Positions 43,732-53,100 of a stretch of 64,000 bases of DNA are shown piece by piece. Source of the DNA: Bacteroidota bacterium (GTDB lineage Bacteria > Bacteroidota > Bacteroidia > Chitinophagales > Chitinophagaceae); assembly GCA_018266455.1 (NCBI GenBank), contig JAFEAJ010000023.1, positions 1-64,000 on the forward strand, given 5' to 3'. A model generated the notes under the pieces. That model saw only the letters and a program-made list of their open reading frames with translations, was not told the origin of the DNA and did not search any database. How positions within the stretch are numbered: position 1 is the stretch's first letter; every line of letters starts with the position of its first letter. The translations under genes and the position numbers were made by a program.

Positions 43732-43797
43732 AAACTTTTCCAAAGCTGCTCCTATATATTGGAATGCAGCAGCAATTTTTTAGCTTTGGAAAAGTTT
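43732..43797. repeat. Inverted repeat sharing a core with the element at 14570-14732
   Basis: Perfect 16-bp arms (43732-43747 and 43782-43797) surround 34 bases that contain a second nested inverted repeat (GCTGCT 43745-43750, AGCAGC 43768-43773). The arms contain AACTTTTCCAAAG, the same 11-base core CTTTTCCAAAG found at both inner ends of the 14.6-kb element. It sits upstream of the E1 gene, beside decayed gene fragments. Confidence 0.6.
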
Positions 43798-43823
43798 GGC
43801 CGTACTGCTATAACACAACAGCG

Positions 43824-44030
43824 TTAAAAATGGAATGTCATACTTGCTAAAATATATCTTTCTACAAGCTTAAAATTACTTTCGCGTATGCCAGTAGGGA
43901 AAACCGTTTTTTGATAAGAGAATTTATTATTTAAAATATTATGAAGTGTGAGTGAGAAAGCAACCTTTGAGCTGACCTGATAACTAAAATATGAATCCAA
44001 CGTGCTGAAGCTATTTTTGGGAAGTAATTT
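43824..44030 (-). pseudogene. C-terminal fragment of a TonB-dependent receptor
   Basis: About 68 codons on the minus strand read LDSYFSYQVSSKVAFSLTLH, NILNNKFSYQKT and end in YILASMTFHF. This is the typical last two barrel strands of an outer-membrane receptor with terminal aromatic. The frame continues upstream to 44093 but without similarity, and no receptor body is present. It is a deletion remnant. Confidence 0.6.
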
Positions 44031-44061
44031 ACGAGAATGACAAAACAATCCCTTCTGCTGA

Positions 44062-44286
44062 TCTGCTATAAAAATATCCGAAGCTTTTAGCATAAGCCCG
44101 GAGGGGCTGTTTGGTTATGTGGGGAACAACAATGTTCATTTTGAAAACGGCAGCGCCGACCAGGGCAATGGCTTTGCTTATGCCAACAACTACTACACCG
44201 TTCCCAAAGAACAGTTCAATGCGCTTTTAGAGAGCCAAAAGAAGCTTTCTTCTTTAGTTGCAAAAATAGTAGATAAACTGGGTTAA
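44062..44286 (+). pseudogene. C-terminal fragment of an unknown (regulator-like) gene
   Basis: A plus-strand frame of 74 codons without start codon, bounded by a stop at 44059-44061. The tail NNYYTVPKEQFNALLESQKK followed by LSSLVAKIVDKL looks like the coiled C-terminus seen in some small helix-turn-helix regulators. It meets the receptor fragment head-on. Identity is uncertain. Confidence 0.4.
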
Positions 44287-44299
44287 CATCTCCCCCGTT

Positions 44300-44659
44300 T
44301 TAATTAGGATGGCTTTCGTTGCGCCTGGCTTCGTTTTTGTAAAGCAGGGAGGTTAAAGCAGACAGCAACAGGCTGAACAAAAGCGCCCACCAAAACCCAT
44401 CTACCCTGAAGCCCTCAATAAATTCCGATGCCAGCATAATAATGCCCGCATTGATCACAAAAAGGAACAACCCGAAAGTAACCAGGGTAATTGGTAGCGT
44501 GAGGATGATGAGCAGGGGCTTAAGAAAAGCATTCAACAAAGCAAGCACCAATGCCAGCAATAGCGCCGTGGTAAATTCATTAATGTGGATGCCTTTTAAT
44601 ACGTACGACAGGCCAAACGCCACAATAGCAGTGATGATGATGCGCAAAACAAAATTCAT
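44300..44659 (-). CDS. Phage-holin-family / four-helix small membrane protein
   Basis: A 119-residue protein with four membrane helices (FVLRIIITAIVAFGLSYVL, TTALLLALVLALLNAFL, LLIILTLPITLVTFGLFLFV, WWALLFSLLLSALTSLL). It matches the family annotated as phage holin superfamily IV, widespread and not phage-linked in Bacteroidota. The ATG at 44659 is chosen over 44686 because the protein then starts with the first helix. It ends 39 bp after the start-side of the M16 gene region and probably forms a unit with it only by chance. Function unknown. Confidence 0.8.
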   Translation of the reverse strand: MNFVLRIIITAIVAFGLSYVLKGIHINEFTTALLLALVLALLNAFLKPLLIILTLPITLVTFGLFLFVINAGIIMLASEFIEGFRVDGFWWALLFSLLLSALTSLLYKNEARRNESHPN

Positions 44660-44698
44660 ATCTGTAAATTCCTGAAAAGGTAACATGTTTCCGCGGCA

Positions 44699-45982
44699 TT
44701 ACACCACCACCAGCTCATAAAAATCTTCGGGGCGCAGGTATTTGTTGGCAAGCTCGCGCAGTTCTTCGGCGGTAATGGTTTTGATAATGTGGATGCCGTT
44801 ATAAAAATAGTTTTTATCAAGGTCGTTCAGAATAATATTTTTCCATCTCCCGGCAACATGAAAAGGCCCGTCCAGGTCTCCCAGTACGGAGCCAATCATA
44901 AAATTCCTCGCGGTTTGCAATTCTTCTTCATTGATCGGTTCTTCCCGCAACAATTTCATTTCTTTGTGCACTTCATCAATCGTTGCCTGGCAAACATCTT
45001 TCCCGGCCTCGGTGCTGATGATCCAAGCGCTCTCCTGTATGTGGTTCATCAGGTAGCTGTAGATACCATAAGTGAAACCTTTGTCTTCTCTGACATTGGC
45101 CATCAGCCTTGATCCGAAATAGCCGCCAAAAATATTATTGAGCATGCCTGCTTTCTGAAAATCGGGGTGGTGCCGGTTGGGGAAATTTCGGGCAATACGC
45201 ACTGAGCCCTGCACGCCATTCACATCGTTGGTGATGTTGTATTTTTTTTGTTTGGCATGGATAGCAGGGTGCTGTTTGTTCTTAAAATCATTGTCCCATA
45301 CATGAAGCGCAAGAGCGCCAAAATATTTCTCTAACTGCTCAATGATGTTCTTGGGCAATTTGCCTGCAACAAAAATAACGCACTTGCCATTTCGATAATA
45401 TTGCTGATAGAAATTTTTGATTTCATCTTGCTGCAGGGATGCGTAATCTTCCAGGGAGCTGTATTTGCCATAAGGATGTTTTTCTCCGAATAAATACGAG
45501 TCAATTAATCTTCCTGCAACAAAATCGCTCTTTTTGAGGCTTACCTGCAGGCGCTGCTGTGAATTCTTTTTAAAAATATCCAGTTCTTCTTCCGGGAAAA
45601 CCGAATCAGTGATCAGTTCTGCAATAACAGGCAACAACTGATCAGCGTGTTTGCTGAGGCAGTGCAAGGCAATCTCTGCTGTTTCATTCTGGCAGCTACG
45701 GCTCAATGAAGACCCATAATATTCAAAATGCTCGTTGACCTGGAAAGCAGTTTTTGCAGAAGTGCCGTTTTTAAGCAAATGATTAACGGTTGCCGCCACA
45801 AGGTTTTTTTCCTCGAACCAATTGCCGGCAGCAAACACAAAATTCACCATTAAAGTATCCAGCTCACCGATATTCAATGCATAAACTTCAATGCCATTCT
45901 TCAACACATATTTTTCGTAAGGCGGTAATTCAAGATGAAAATCAACTGCATTTTTTATCTGCGGTGCTATTTTTCTGTTCAT
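44699..45982 (-). CDS. M16 peptidase family protein, non-catalytic partner
   Basis: A 427-residue member of the pitrilysin/processing-peptidase family. The zinc motif HxxEH is degenerate (His68 with Lys71 and Asn72, in NHLLKN), so it cannot bind zinc in the usual way. The C-terminal R/Y pair used in substrate binding (ANVREDKGFTYGIYSYL) is kept. It follows an M16 gene with an intact motif by 122 bp, as in heterodimeric bacterial M16 pairs of one active and one inactive subunit. It has no signal peptide. Confidence 0.9.
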   Translation of the reverse strand: MNRKIAPQIKNAVDFHLELPPYEKYVLKNGIEVYALNIGELDTLMVNFVFAAGNWFEEKNLVAATVNHLLKNGTSAKTAFQVNEHFEYYGSSLSRSCQNETAEIALHCLSKHADQLLPVIAELITDSVFPEEELDIFKKNSQQRLQVSLKKSDFVAGRLIDSYLFGEKHPYGKYSSLEDYASLQQDEIKNFYQQYYRNGKCVIFVAGKLPKNIIEQLEKYFGALALHVWDNDFKNKQHPAIHAKQKKYNITNDVNGVQGSVRIARNFPNRHHPDFQKAGMLNNIFGGYFGSRLMANVREDKGFTYGIYSYLMNHIQESAWIISTEAGKDVCQATIDEVHKEMKLLREEPINEEELQTARNFMIGSVLGDLDGPFHVAGRWKNIILNDLDKNYFYNGIHIIKTITAEELRELANKYLRPEDFYELVVV

Positions 45983-46104
45983 TGTAAATTTGTCTCAAAA
46001 ATTATTTGCCTTCACACATTATTATACAGCCGGCAAAGCTTTGCTCCTGTCATCTGTTTGTGTAGCTAACAAACAATTTTGGAAGATGAAAGCATGTTGC
46101 CTAA

Positions 46105-47343
46105 TTAATTGTTACTGTAGTAATAAATTGTATTAGAATTGTTTTTATCGAAAATTTTTTTGCTTTCTGCTAAGATATCTTCGGCTGTTACAGACTGGTA
46201 CTTTTCCAGTTCTGTATTCATCATATCTGCATCTCCAAGAAGCTCATAAATGGCCAGGCTTGCCGCACGGTTCATCAGGCTCATATCTTCAAACACAATG
46301 GCGGCCTCGGTTTTGTTTTTCACTTTGGCAAGTTCTTTTTCCTCCACCTCTCCGATGGTCATTTTTTTAATTTCTTCTTCAACAGCATCATCTGCTTCCT
46401 TCATATCAACACCTTTTATCAGCCTGCCTTCGATAACCAATAAACCCGGGTCTACCGAGCCTGTCTGGTAACATTCAATATGGCTGAAGAATCTTTTTTC
46501 TTTTACCAATGATTGAAAAAGCCTCGAAGAATTCCCGCCGCCTAAAATTTCTGTGATCAGCTCAGCAAAATAGTACCCGTATTCTTTCCTGGGGGCGATA
46601 TGGTATGCCTTGTACAGAGCATCCAGGGGAACATCTGCTTTTACGTCCAATGTCCTTGCCTGGGTTTGTTCAGGTTCCTGCGGCAATTGCCTTTCATATT
46701 TTTTCCCGGCAGGGATGTTGCCGAACCATTTTTCAGCAAGCTGCTTTACCTGCGCCGTTTTCACATTTCCTGCAACAACAAGAATGGCATTCATCGGGCA
46801 ATAATGTTTAAAAAAGAAATTCTTTACATCTCTCAACTTTGCATGTTCAATATGGCTGAGCTCTTTGCCGATAGTCATCCATTTATAAGGGTGCTTTTTG
46901 TAAGCCAGCTCCCGCATTTTAAACCATACATCGCCATAAGGCTTGTTGATATAATGTTCCTTGAATTCTTCACAAACCACCTTGCGCTGAACTTCTAAGC
47001 TTTTTTTACTGAAAGCAAGAGAAAGCATCCTGTCGCTTTCCAGCCAAAACGCTGTTTCAATATTTTCAGCGGGCAATTGCATGTAATAGTTGGTAAAGTC
47101 ATTTGTGGTGAACGCATTGTTCTCCCCCCCTGCAACCTGCAGGGGCGTTTCAAATTCACCAATGTTCACGGAGCCGCCAAACATCAGGTGCTCGAACAAA
47201 TGAGCAAATCCGGTTTGCCTGGGGTTTTCATCTTTTGCTCCCACATCATAAATAATATTCAGCACGGCCATTGGCGTTGAGCTGTCTTCATGAACAATGA
47301 CCCGCAAGCCATTATCGAGTTGAAATTTTTTAAATTCTACCAT
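46105..47343 (-). CDS. M16 zinc peptidase, catalytic subunit
   Basis: A 412-residue peptidase with the inverted zinc motif HLFEH (His48, Glu51, His52) and a downstream glutamate ligand (Glu125 or Glu126 in VVCEEFKEH). The family degrades peptides and small proteins inside a clam-shaped chamber. Its partner at 44699-45982 lacks the zinc motif. No signal peptide is present. A Bacteroidota-like -7 box lies 24 bp upstream. Confidence 0.93.
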   Translation of the reverse strand: MVEFKKFQLDNGLRVIVHEDSSTPMAVLNIIYDVGAKDENPRQTGFAHLFEHLMFGGSVNIGEFETPLQVAGGENNAFTTNDFTNYYMQLPAENIETAFWLESDRMLSLAFSKKSLEVQRKVVCEEFKEHYINKPYGDVWFKMRELAYKKHPYKWMTIGKELSHIEHAKLRDVKNFFFKHYCPMNAILVVAGNVKTAQVKQLAEKWFGNIPAGKKYERQLPQEPEQTQARTLDVKADVPLDALYKAYHIAPRKEYGYYFAELITEILGGGNSSRLFQSLVKEKRFFSHIECYQTGSVDPGLLVIEGRLIKGVDMKEADDAVEEEIKKMTIGEVEEKELAKVKNKTEAAIVFEDMSLMNRAASLAIYELLGDADMMNTELEKYQSVTAEDILAESKKIFDKNNSNTIYYYSNN

Positions 47344-47366
47344 AACCTTTTCCTGATAAAGAAATG

Positions 47367-47399
47367 CAAATTTAAGGAGAGAATTTATTTGCAGGGCAA
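47367..47399 (-). promoter_or_regulatory. Probable promoter of the M16 peptidase pair
   Basis: On the minus strand TAAATTTG (47374-47367) is a perfect TAnnTTTG box; TTG (47399-47397) lies 22 bases upstream. The start of transcription would be about 18 bases before the ATG at 47343. Confidence 0.45.
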
Positions 47400-47403
47400 C
47401 CCT

Positions 47404-48660
47404 TTAATTGATGGTTTCCACTTTAAGTTTTAGTACAAGCAGGTCATTGTCTCGCCTTATAACGACGGATACCTTTTTGCCAACATTTTGCAGCAGGTTT
47501 TTATATGCCTGAATGTTTTTTGTAAAATTGTTTTCAACACCAATAATAATATCGCCCGTTTTAAACCCTGCAAGGTCGGCTGGGGATCCTTTAATAATGT
47601 CGGAAGCGCGTATTTCTCCGTCAACCCAATAGATATTAAGCCCGGTGTAAGAATAATCGAACAGGTCCCGGAAATGAGAATTGGGCATCAGATAGATTTC
47701 TCTTCTTCCATAATTGAGGATCACATTAAACCGCCTCAAAAGATCGTTCCCGATAAGCCCTGCGAGCGAGGGGTATGAAGTGATGTTGTACTCATCATCA
47801 AAAATATAAGAAGGCACGTTGTGAAACTTATAAGGGCCTAACCTGAAGTCCCTAACCGTTGTCTGTTTCATGATTGTTTTACCTCCAAGCCCCTGGGCCA
47901 ATGTCTCGACAGGCTTTCTTTTCTTGTTCCTTAAAAGAGCGCTGTCTGATACAAAATCGCTTGATAACAATAAGCACAATCCTGCTCCGGTATCGAAATA
48001 AAAACGCGCAGAAACCGTATTGTTATCCCTTACCCTGGCAGTTTCTACAGGAAGGTTTACTATATACGGGCGGGTAAGGAACCCTCCTTTAGGATATTTG
48101 AACGAGCCCCTTGAATAAACATAAATTTTATTGCTGTCGTAATCCAGGGTCACAATATACCTGCTTAAAAAGCTATAGCCAATAATCCCGTCAATATCTT
48201 CTCCATAAACACTGGTCAAAATACCATAATCATTTACATGAAAATTAAGACTGTCAACTTCCAGCGAAGGGAGGCGCAGGGATTCGTTGTATACAAAGCT
48301 CACGTTCCGGATACCTGCAATGCCCCTGATGGTCTTGTCAGAAGGCACAGGCACAATCCGAAGTTTTTCACAGGTAAGCGAATCTAATGAAATGCCGCCG
48401 CTGCCGGTGTCGAAAATGAAGTTGAGCGAATCCTTGTAATTGCCCAGGGTACATTTGACCAAAACAATGCCGCCATTTAACAACCGGAAAGGCAGAACGC
48501 TCAGCAAACGGGCGGGAGGAGGAACAAACTCTTCCTGCCCATTCGCTACACTGCGCGAGAACAACATTACTGAAAAAAAAAGAATTGCAGTTAAAATGGG
48601 TTGAGCCAGGAATAATGTGCGCCATTGAGCTTTAGGCTTCGCGGTAATCGCATTTAGCAT
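47404..48660 (-). CDS. Retropepsin-like aspartyl protease with PDZ domain
   Basis: A 418-residue exported protein. A hydrophobic segment (about 18-40, ending VANGQ) acts as signal or anchor. Two DTG motifs (Asp84 in FDTGSG, Asp223 in FDTGAG) are typical of pepsin-like proteases made of two retropepsin units. A PDZ domain follows (about 335-415, with SPADLAGFKTGDIIIGV). It would act in the periplasm; substrates unknown. It lies 60 bp upstream of the M16 operon on the same strand. Confidence 0.88.
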   Translation of the reverse strand: MLNAITAKPKAQWRTLFLAQPILTAILFFSVMLFSRSVANGQEEFVPPPARLLSVLPFRLLNGGIVLVKCTLGNYKDSLNFIFDTGSGGISLDSLTCEKLRIVPVPSDKTIRGIAGIRNVSFVYNESLRLPSLEVDSLNFHVNDYGILTSVYGEDIDGIIGYSFLSRYIVTLDYDSNKIYVYSRGSFKYPKGGFLTRPYIVNLPVETARVRDNNTVSARFYFDTGAGLCLLLSSDFVSDSALLRNKKRKPVETLAQGLGGKTIMKQTTVRDFRLGPYKFHNVPSYIFDDEYNITSYPSLAGLIGNDLLRRFNVILNYGRREIYLMPNSHFRDLFDYSYTGLNIYWVDGEIRASDIIKGSPADLAGFKTGDIIIGVENNFTKNIQAYKNLLQNVGKKVSVVIRRDNDLLVLKLKVETIN

Positions 48661-48753
48661 AATAATAAATTAGGGACATTTAGCCAATAGCCTCATTTCA
48701 TATTTAAATTTATCACAAAGTTTATATCTAAAGCAAACCGTTTATACAAAATG

Positions 48754-48783
48754 TTGCATTAAGCAAGTGGAACATTAAATTTG
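48754..48783 (+). promoter_or_regulatory. Promoter of mqnC
   Basis: TTG (48754-48756), a 19-base spacer and TAAATTTG (48776-48783) match the Bacteroidota consensus in every defined base. Initiation near 48789 gives a leader of about 17 bases before the TTG start codon at 48806. Confidence 0.7.
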
Positions 48784-48805
48784 CTGTTTATTAAATCAAT
48801 CTTAA

Positions 48806-49930
48806 TTGGGCACAAGCGAATTATATAAAAAAGCGTTAGGGCTTGAATGCTTAACTGCCGATGAAGGCGTGTTCCTGTTTGAACATGCGCCGCTTGCTGA
48901 ATTGATGTTCATTGCAGATGAGCTTCGCAAACTGCAAGTCCCTCATGGCAAAGTTACCTGGCAGATAGACAGGAATGTGAATACGACCAATGTGTGTGTC
49001 GCCAATTGCAAGTTCTGTAATTTTTACAGAGTGCCTGGCCATTCAGAAGCATACATAACGGATATTGATACCTATAAGAGAAAAATTGAGGAAACCTTCC
49101 GATGGGGAGGAGATCAATTGTTGCTGCAGGGCGGGCACCACCCAAAACTGGGGTTAAGCTTTTATACCAGCCTTTTCAGGCAATTAAAAGAACTATACCC
49201 AAAATTAAAGTTGCACGCACTCGGGCCACCGGAAGTAGCCCACGTATGCAAACTGGAAAAAATGAGCCATTATGATGTGCTGGCAGCGCTAAAAAATGCC
49301 GGCATGGATTCCCTACCCGGTGCAGGAGCAGAGATTTTGGTTGACCGGGTGCGCCGCCTTATCAGCAAAGGAAAATGCGGGGCACAGGAATGGCTCGACA
49401 TTATGCATGAAGCCCATAAACTGAACATTACCACATCCGCTACTATGATGTTTGGCCATGTGGAAACCGTTGAGGAGAGGTTTGAGCATTTGGTAAGAAT
49501 AAGAGAAGTGCAGGCTAAAAAGCCTGAGACCGCCAAAGGTTTTTTGGCTTTTATTCCCTGGACATTCCAGGACGTAGACACTTTACTTGCTAAAATCCGC
49601 GGCGTCCACAACCTGACCACTCCTGATGAATATATCCGCATGATCGCCATGAGTCGCATTATGTTGCCCAACATAAAAAATATCCAGGCTTCCTGGCTGA
49701 CAGTAGGAAAACAAACTGCGCAGCTTTGCCTGCACGCAGGCGCTAATGACTTTGGCAGCATTATGCTTGAAGAAAATGTGGTGAGCGCTGCCGGTGCGCC
49801 TCACCGCTTCACTGCAAAAGGGATCCAGCAAGCTATCCTTGAAGCTGGTTTTGAACCGCAATTGCGCAACCAGCAATATGAGCAAAGAGAAATGCCCGAA
49901 GCCATTGAAGAACAGGTGATCAACTATTAA
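48806..49930 (+). CDS. mqnC: Cyclic dehypoxanthinylfutalosine synthase (radical SAM, menaquinone synthesis)
   Basis: A 374-residue radical SAM enzyme of the futalosine pathway to menaquinone. The cluster motif is C-x3-C-x2-C (Cys64, Cys68, Cys71; CVANCKFC), followed by NFYRVPGHSEAY and the family segments QLLLQGGHHP, ATMMFGHVET and AFIPWTFQ. MqnE, the related aminofutalosine synthase, is the main alternative; the segments fit MqnC better. The codon before TTG 48806 is an in-frame stop, so initiation cannot be farther upstream; the next ATG is at residue 34, inside the conserved core. TTG is therefore the start. Menaquinone is the donor for the ACIII in this window. Confidence 0.9.
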   Translation: MGTSELYKKALGLECLTADEGVFLFEHAPLAELMFIADELRKLQVPHGKVTWQIDRNVNTTNVCVANCKFCNFYRVPGHSEAYITDIDTYKRKIEETFRWGGDQLLLQGGHHPKLGLSFYTSLFRQLKELYPKLKLHALGPPEVAHVCKLEKMSHYDVLAALKNAGMDSLPGAGAEILVDRVRRLISKGKCGAQEWLDIMHEAHKLNITTSATMMFGHVETVEERFEHLVRIREVQAKKPETAKGFLAFIPWTFQDVDTLLAKIRGVHNLTTPDEYIRMIAMSRIMLPNIKNIQASWLTVGKQTAQLCLHAGANDFGSIMLEENVVSAAGAPHRFTAKGIQQAILEAGFEPQLRNQQYEQREMPEAIEEQVINY

Positions 49931-50122
49931 CCACAAGCGCTGGGTATTTCACATGGCTGTATAGGGTTGGCCTCATTTTTCTTTATTAATGAATCGCCAG
50001 CCTCCTTTCTTCCTGTTCTGCATAATATTGGCGCAAAACGGGCAATTTTCTTTATTTTTTCCCGTTTAGAAATTTAAATATCAAGTTTAACGGTAGAGTA
50101 TCCGGAAATCCTCTGAAAGACA

Positions 50123-53100
50123 ATGAAAAGCCCTTTCCGAAAGCTTATAAGAATATCCGTAGTGCTATTTGCCTTAGTGCTGCTGTTCAACTTTTTTGGC
50201 TATTACCTCACGCATGTAAAATCTGCAGAAGACCAGGAAATAACCGAAGCAAAAAGTATTGCAAGCAGGCAACAGGCGCTTAGCCAGGTAATTGCCAAGA
50301 ACTGTGTCCTCATTTTAAGCCAAACTGAAGATGCCAGGCAATTTGAAACAGCCAAGGATAGCCTTCAAAAAGCCTTGGTGTTTTTTAAACAGCAACAGGA
50401 ATTCCTCAAAAAACAAATCAATGCCCAGCAATTGCCCCTGCCGCAGCCTGTTTTCCAGATAAGGCTGTTGTTGTCAACTGCCCAGCCTTATTATCAAAAC
50501 CTCGTTGCCGTAGCCGATGAAATATCACAGGCTGATTCTTCATTAATCAGCATCAATAAGAAATTATACCTCCGCCAGATTTTGCACGATGAGGACAGGT
50601 ATTATCCGATAATGAAGGATATAACTGCCCAATATGGGATTGTGGCCAGCGAAAAACGCACTGAATCGTCCACCATTGATGCAAGTAAATTTCTTTCGCT
50701 CGTTATTGCGCTTATTTGTCTTATCATATTGGTGCTTGAGCCGGCATTTAAGAAAGGCGAGAGGAACTATGCCGAATTACAGAAAGCAAAAAACGAATTG
50801 CTCCAGGAAAAAAAATATCTCAGCTCAATACTTCAATCTCAAACGAACTATGTTATAAGGATCAACAGGGTAGGCAATTTCACTTATGCCAACCCTTCAT
50901 TTTTAAAAACCTTTAACCACACCAAAGAAGAGCTGAGCCATAAATTTTTTTATGAAACCATTTTCCCGAAAGATATGGTACGCTGCCAGCAAGTGGCCGA
51001 TGAATGCTGGAAAAACCCCGGCAAGGTCGCACGCCTGCTCATCAAGAAACCAGTAGGCAGTTCACGAGAGTTCTTATGGACCGAATGGGAGTTTCTTGCA
51101 TTGACCGATGACCGTGGGAGAGTTAAAGAAATTCAGGCGATAGGCCTTAACGTTACCGACAAAGTAGAAGCACAAGAAGTAAAAGAAGAAGCAATTCAAA
51201 CTTTGTCCTATGCAATGACCTACGCAAAAATGGGTTCATGGAAATTTGATTTTGGGGCAAAAGAGCTTGAGCTCAGCAAAGAATTAAAAGCTTTGCTTGG
51301 GCTTGAACATAACGGCGCCAGTGCCATAAGCCTGGATAATTTTACAGAAACCTGCGTTGTTCCTGAAGACCAGCTTGCCGTGAAAGAAGAATTTATGAAC
51401 GTGGCAAACAATAGAGAGCAACAGGATTTTGAGGTTTCTTTCTCTTTCAGGATAGTCACCAATCAGGGATTGGTGCGCGACCTGTCTTTAAAAGGAATAG
51501 TGATAGACAAACAAAGCAGTTTTGGCGTTGCCCAGGATATTACCGCTCAAAAAGAATCTGAAAATGCACTACTGAACAGTGAACAGAAGTTCCGTCTGCT
51601 GGCTGAAAATTCCGGCGATATCATCAGTGTTCATGCAGCAGATGGCACGATGTGGTATTTGTCGCCATCTGTAAAAACAATTCTTGGATATGAGGTGGAA
51701 GAACTTTTAGGAAAATCCATTTACCAGTTCATACATCCGGACGATGTACACAAATTTTTCCCTTCGAAGGAAACAATACTGTCTTTAGCAGGTACCGAAA
51801 GCATCATAATAAGATACAGGATATTGCGCAGAGACGGCGCCTACATCTGGCATGAAACCATTGTAAAACCGATTATAGACGATAATGAAGTAATTAAACT
51901 TATTTGTACCTCAAGAAATATAACAGAACAGAAAGCCATACAGGAGAACCTGAAAAAGAAAGACCAGTTGCTGCAAGCTGTTGCTGATTCTACCCACATC
52001 TTTTTGACCAACTCAGACCTTAATCAGGCCATTAATGAGTCTTTACAGGTGTTGGGCCGCAAAGCTGCAGTTAGCCGGGTATACCTGTTCCGCAACCATT
52101 TTGATGAAAAAACAAGAGACTGGTTTACCTCTGAAACCCACGAGTGGACTGAGGATGCCGCAGACCTCAGGATACATACTGATGCAATAAAAAATATCCC
52201 CTTTAAAGAGATAAAGAAAATCATTGAGCCGTTGAAGGCACGCCAGTCTTTTATCAGCTATAAGAACACCGAAAAAGATCCTCAGCTTATGGCTATTTAT
52301 GAAAAAACCAAACTGCTTTCTTCCGTAGCTGTTGGTATATTCATCAAAAATGAATTCTGGGGCTTTGTTGGCTTTGATGAATCCAGAAAAGAAAGAGAAT
52401 GGTCTGAAGCCGAATTCTCAATATTGAAATCATACGCATCTTCTTTATCTGCAGCTATCGAGCGCAAGGAAATTGAACTTGAACTAATAAAAGCCAAAGA
52501 GGTTGCAGAATTGGCCAGCCAGGCAAAAAGTGAATTCATGGCCAATATGAGCCATGAGCTGCGCACGCCAATGAACGGCATTATTGGGTTTACCGACCTG
52601 GTGCTCACTACCGAATTGCAAAAAGCGCAGCGGGACTATTTGATTAATGTAAAAAAATCTGCGCACGGCTTACTGGACATCATCAACGATATCCTCGATT
52701 TTTCAAAAATTGAGGCAGGCAAGCTTGAAATTGAAAATACACTTTTCAAGCTCGACGAACTGGTTGAAGAGACCATTGACCTGCTGACTGTGAAAGCTTA
52801 TGAGAAAAAGCTTGAAACTTTATTCAGGGTAAGCCCAACAATCCCTTCGCAATTTTATGGCGATCCGGTTCGCATAAGGCAGGTTATCGTAAACCTTCTC
52901 GGCAATGCCATAAAATTTACCAGCGAAGGAGAAATTTTTGTAAGTATCGAGAATAGCGGCGATGCTTATTTCGAAAACGGCAAAAAGTTTATGAATGTAT
53001 CTATTAAAGTAGCAGATACGGGCATAGGCATTTCGAATGACAAGATGCAGAAAATCTTTGAAAGCTTTACACAGGCAGATACTTCAACAACGCGCAAATA

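Noticed and set aside
43636..43743. N-terminal extension of the E1 dehydrogenase to 43743
   Set aside because: The extension lacks family similarity and overlaps the inverted repeat; ATG 43635 matches the usual start.
44300..44659. Prophage remnant, from the holin-like gene
   Set aside because: The family is common outside phages and no other phage gene is present.
49270..49761. 163-codon minus-strand frame
   Set aside because: Antisense shadow of mqnC; low-complexity Ser/Ala/Pro composition.
50036..50067. AAACGGG...CCCGTTT inverted repeat upstream of the hybrid kinase as an operator
   Set aside because: Seven-base arms 18 bases apart with no promoter match nearby; too weak to list as a site.
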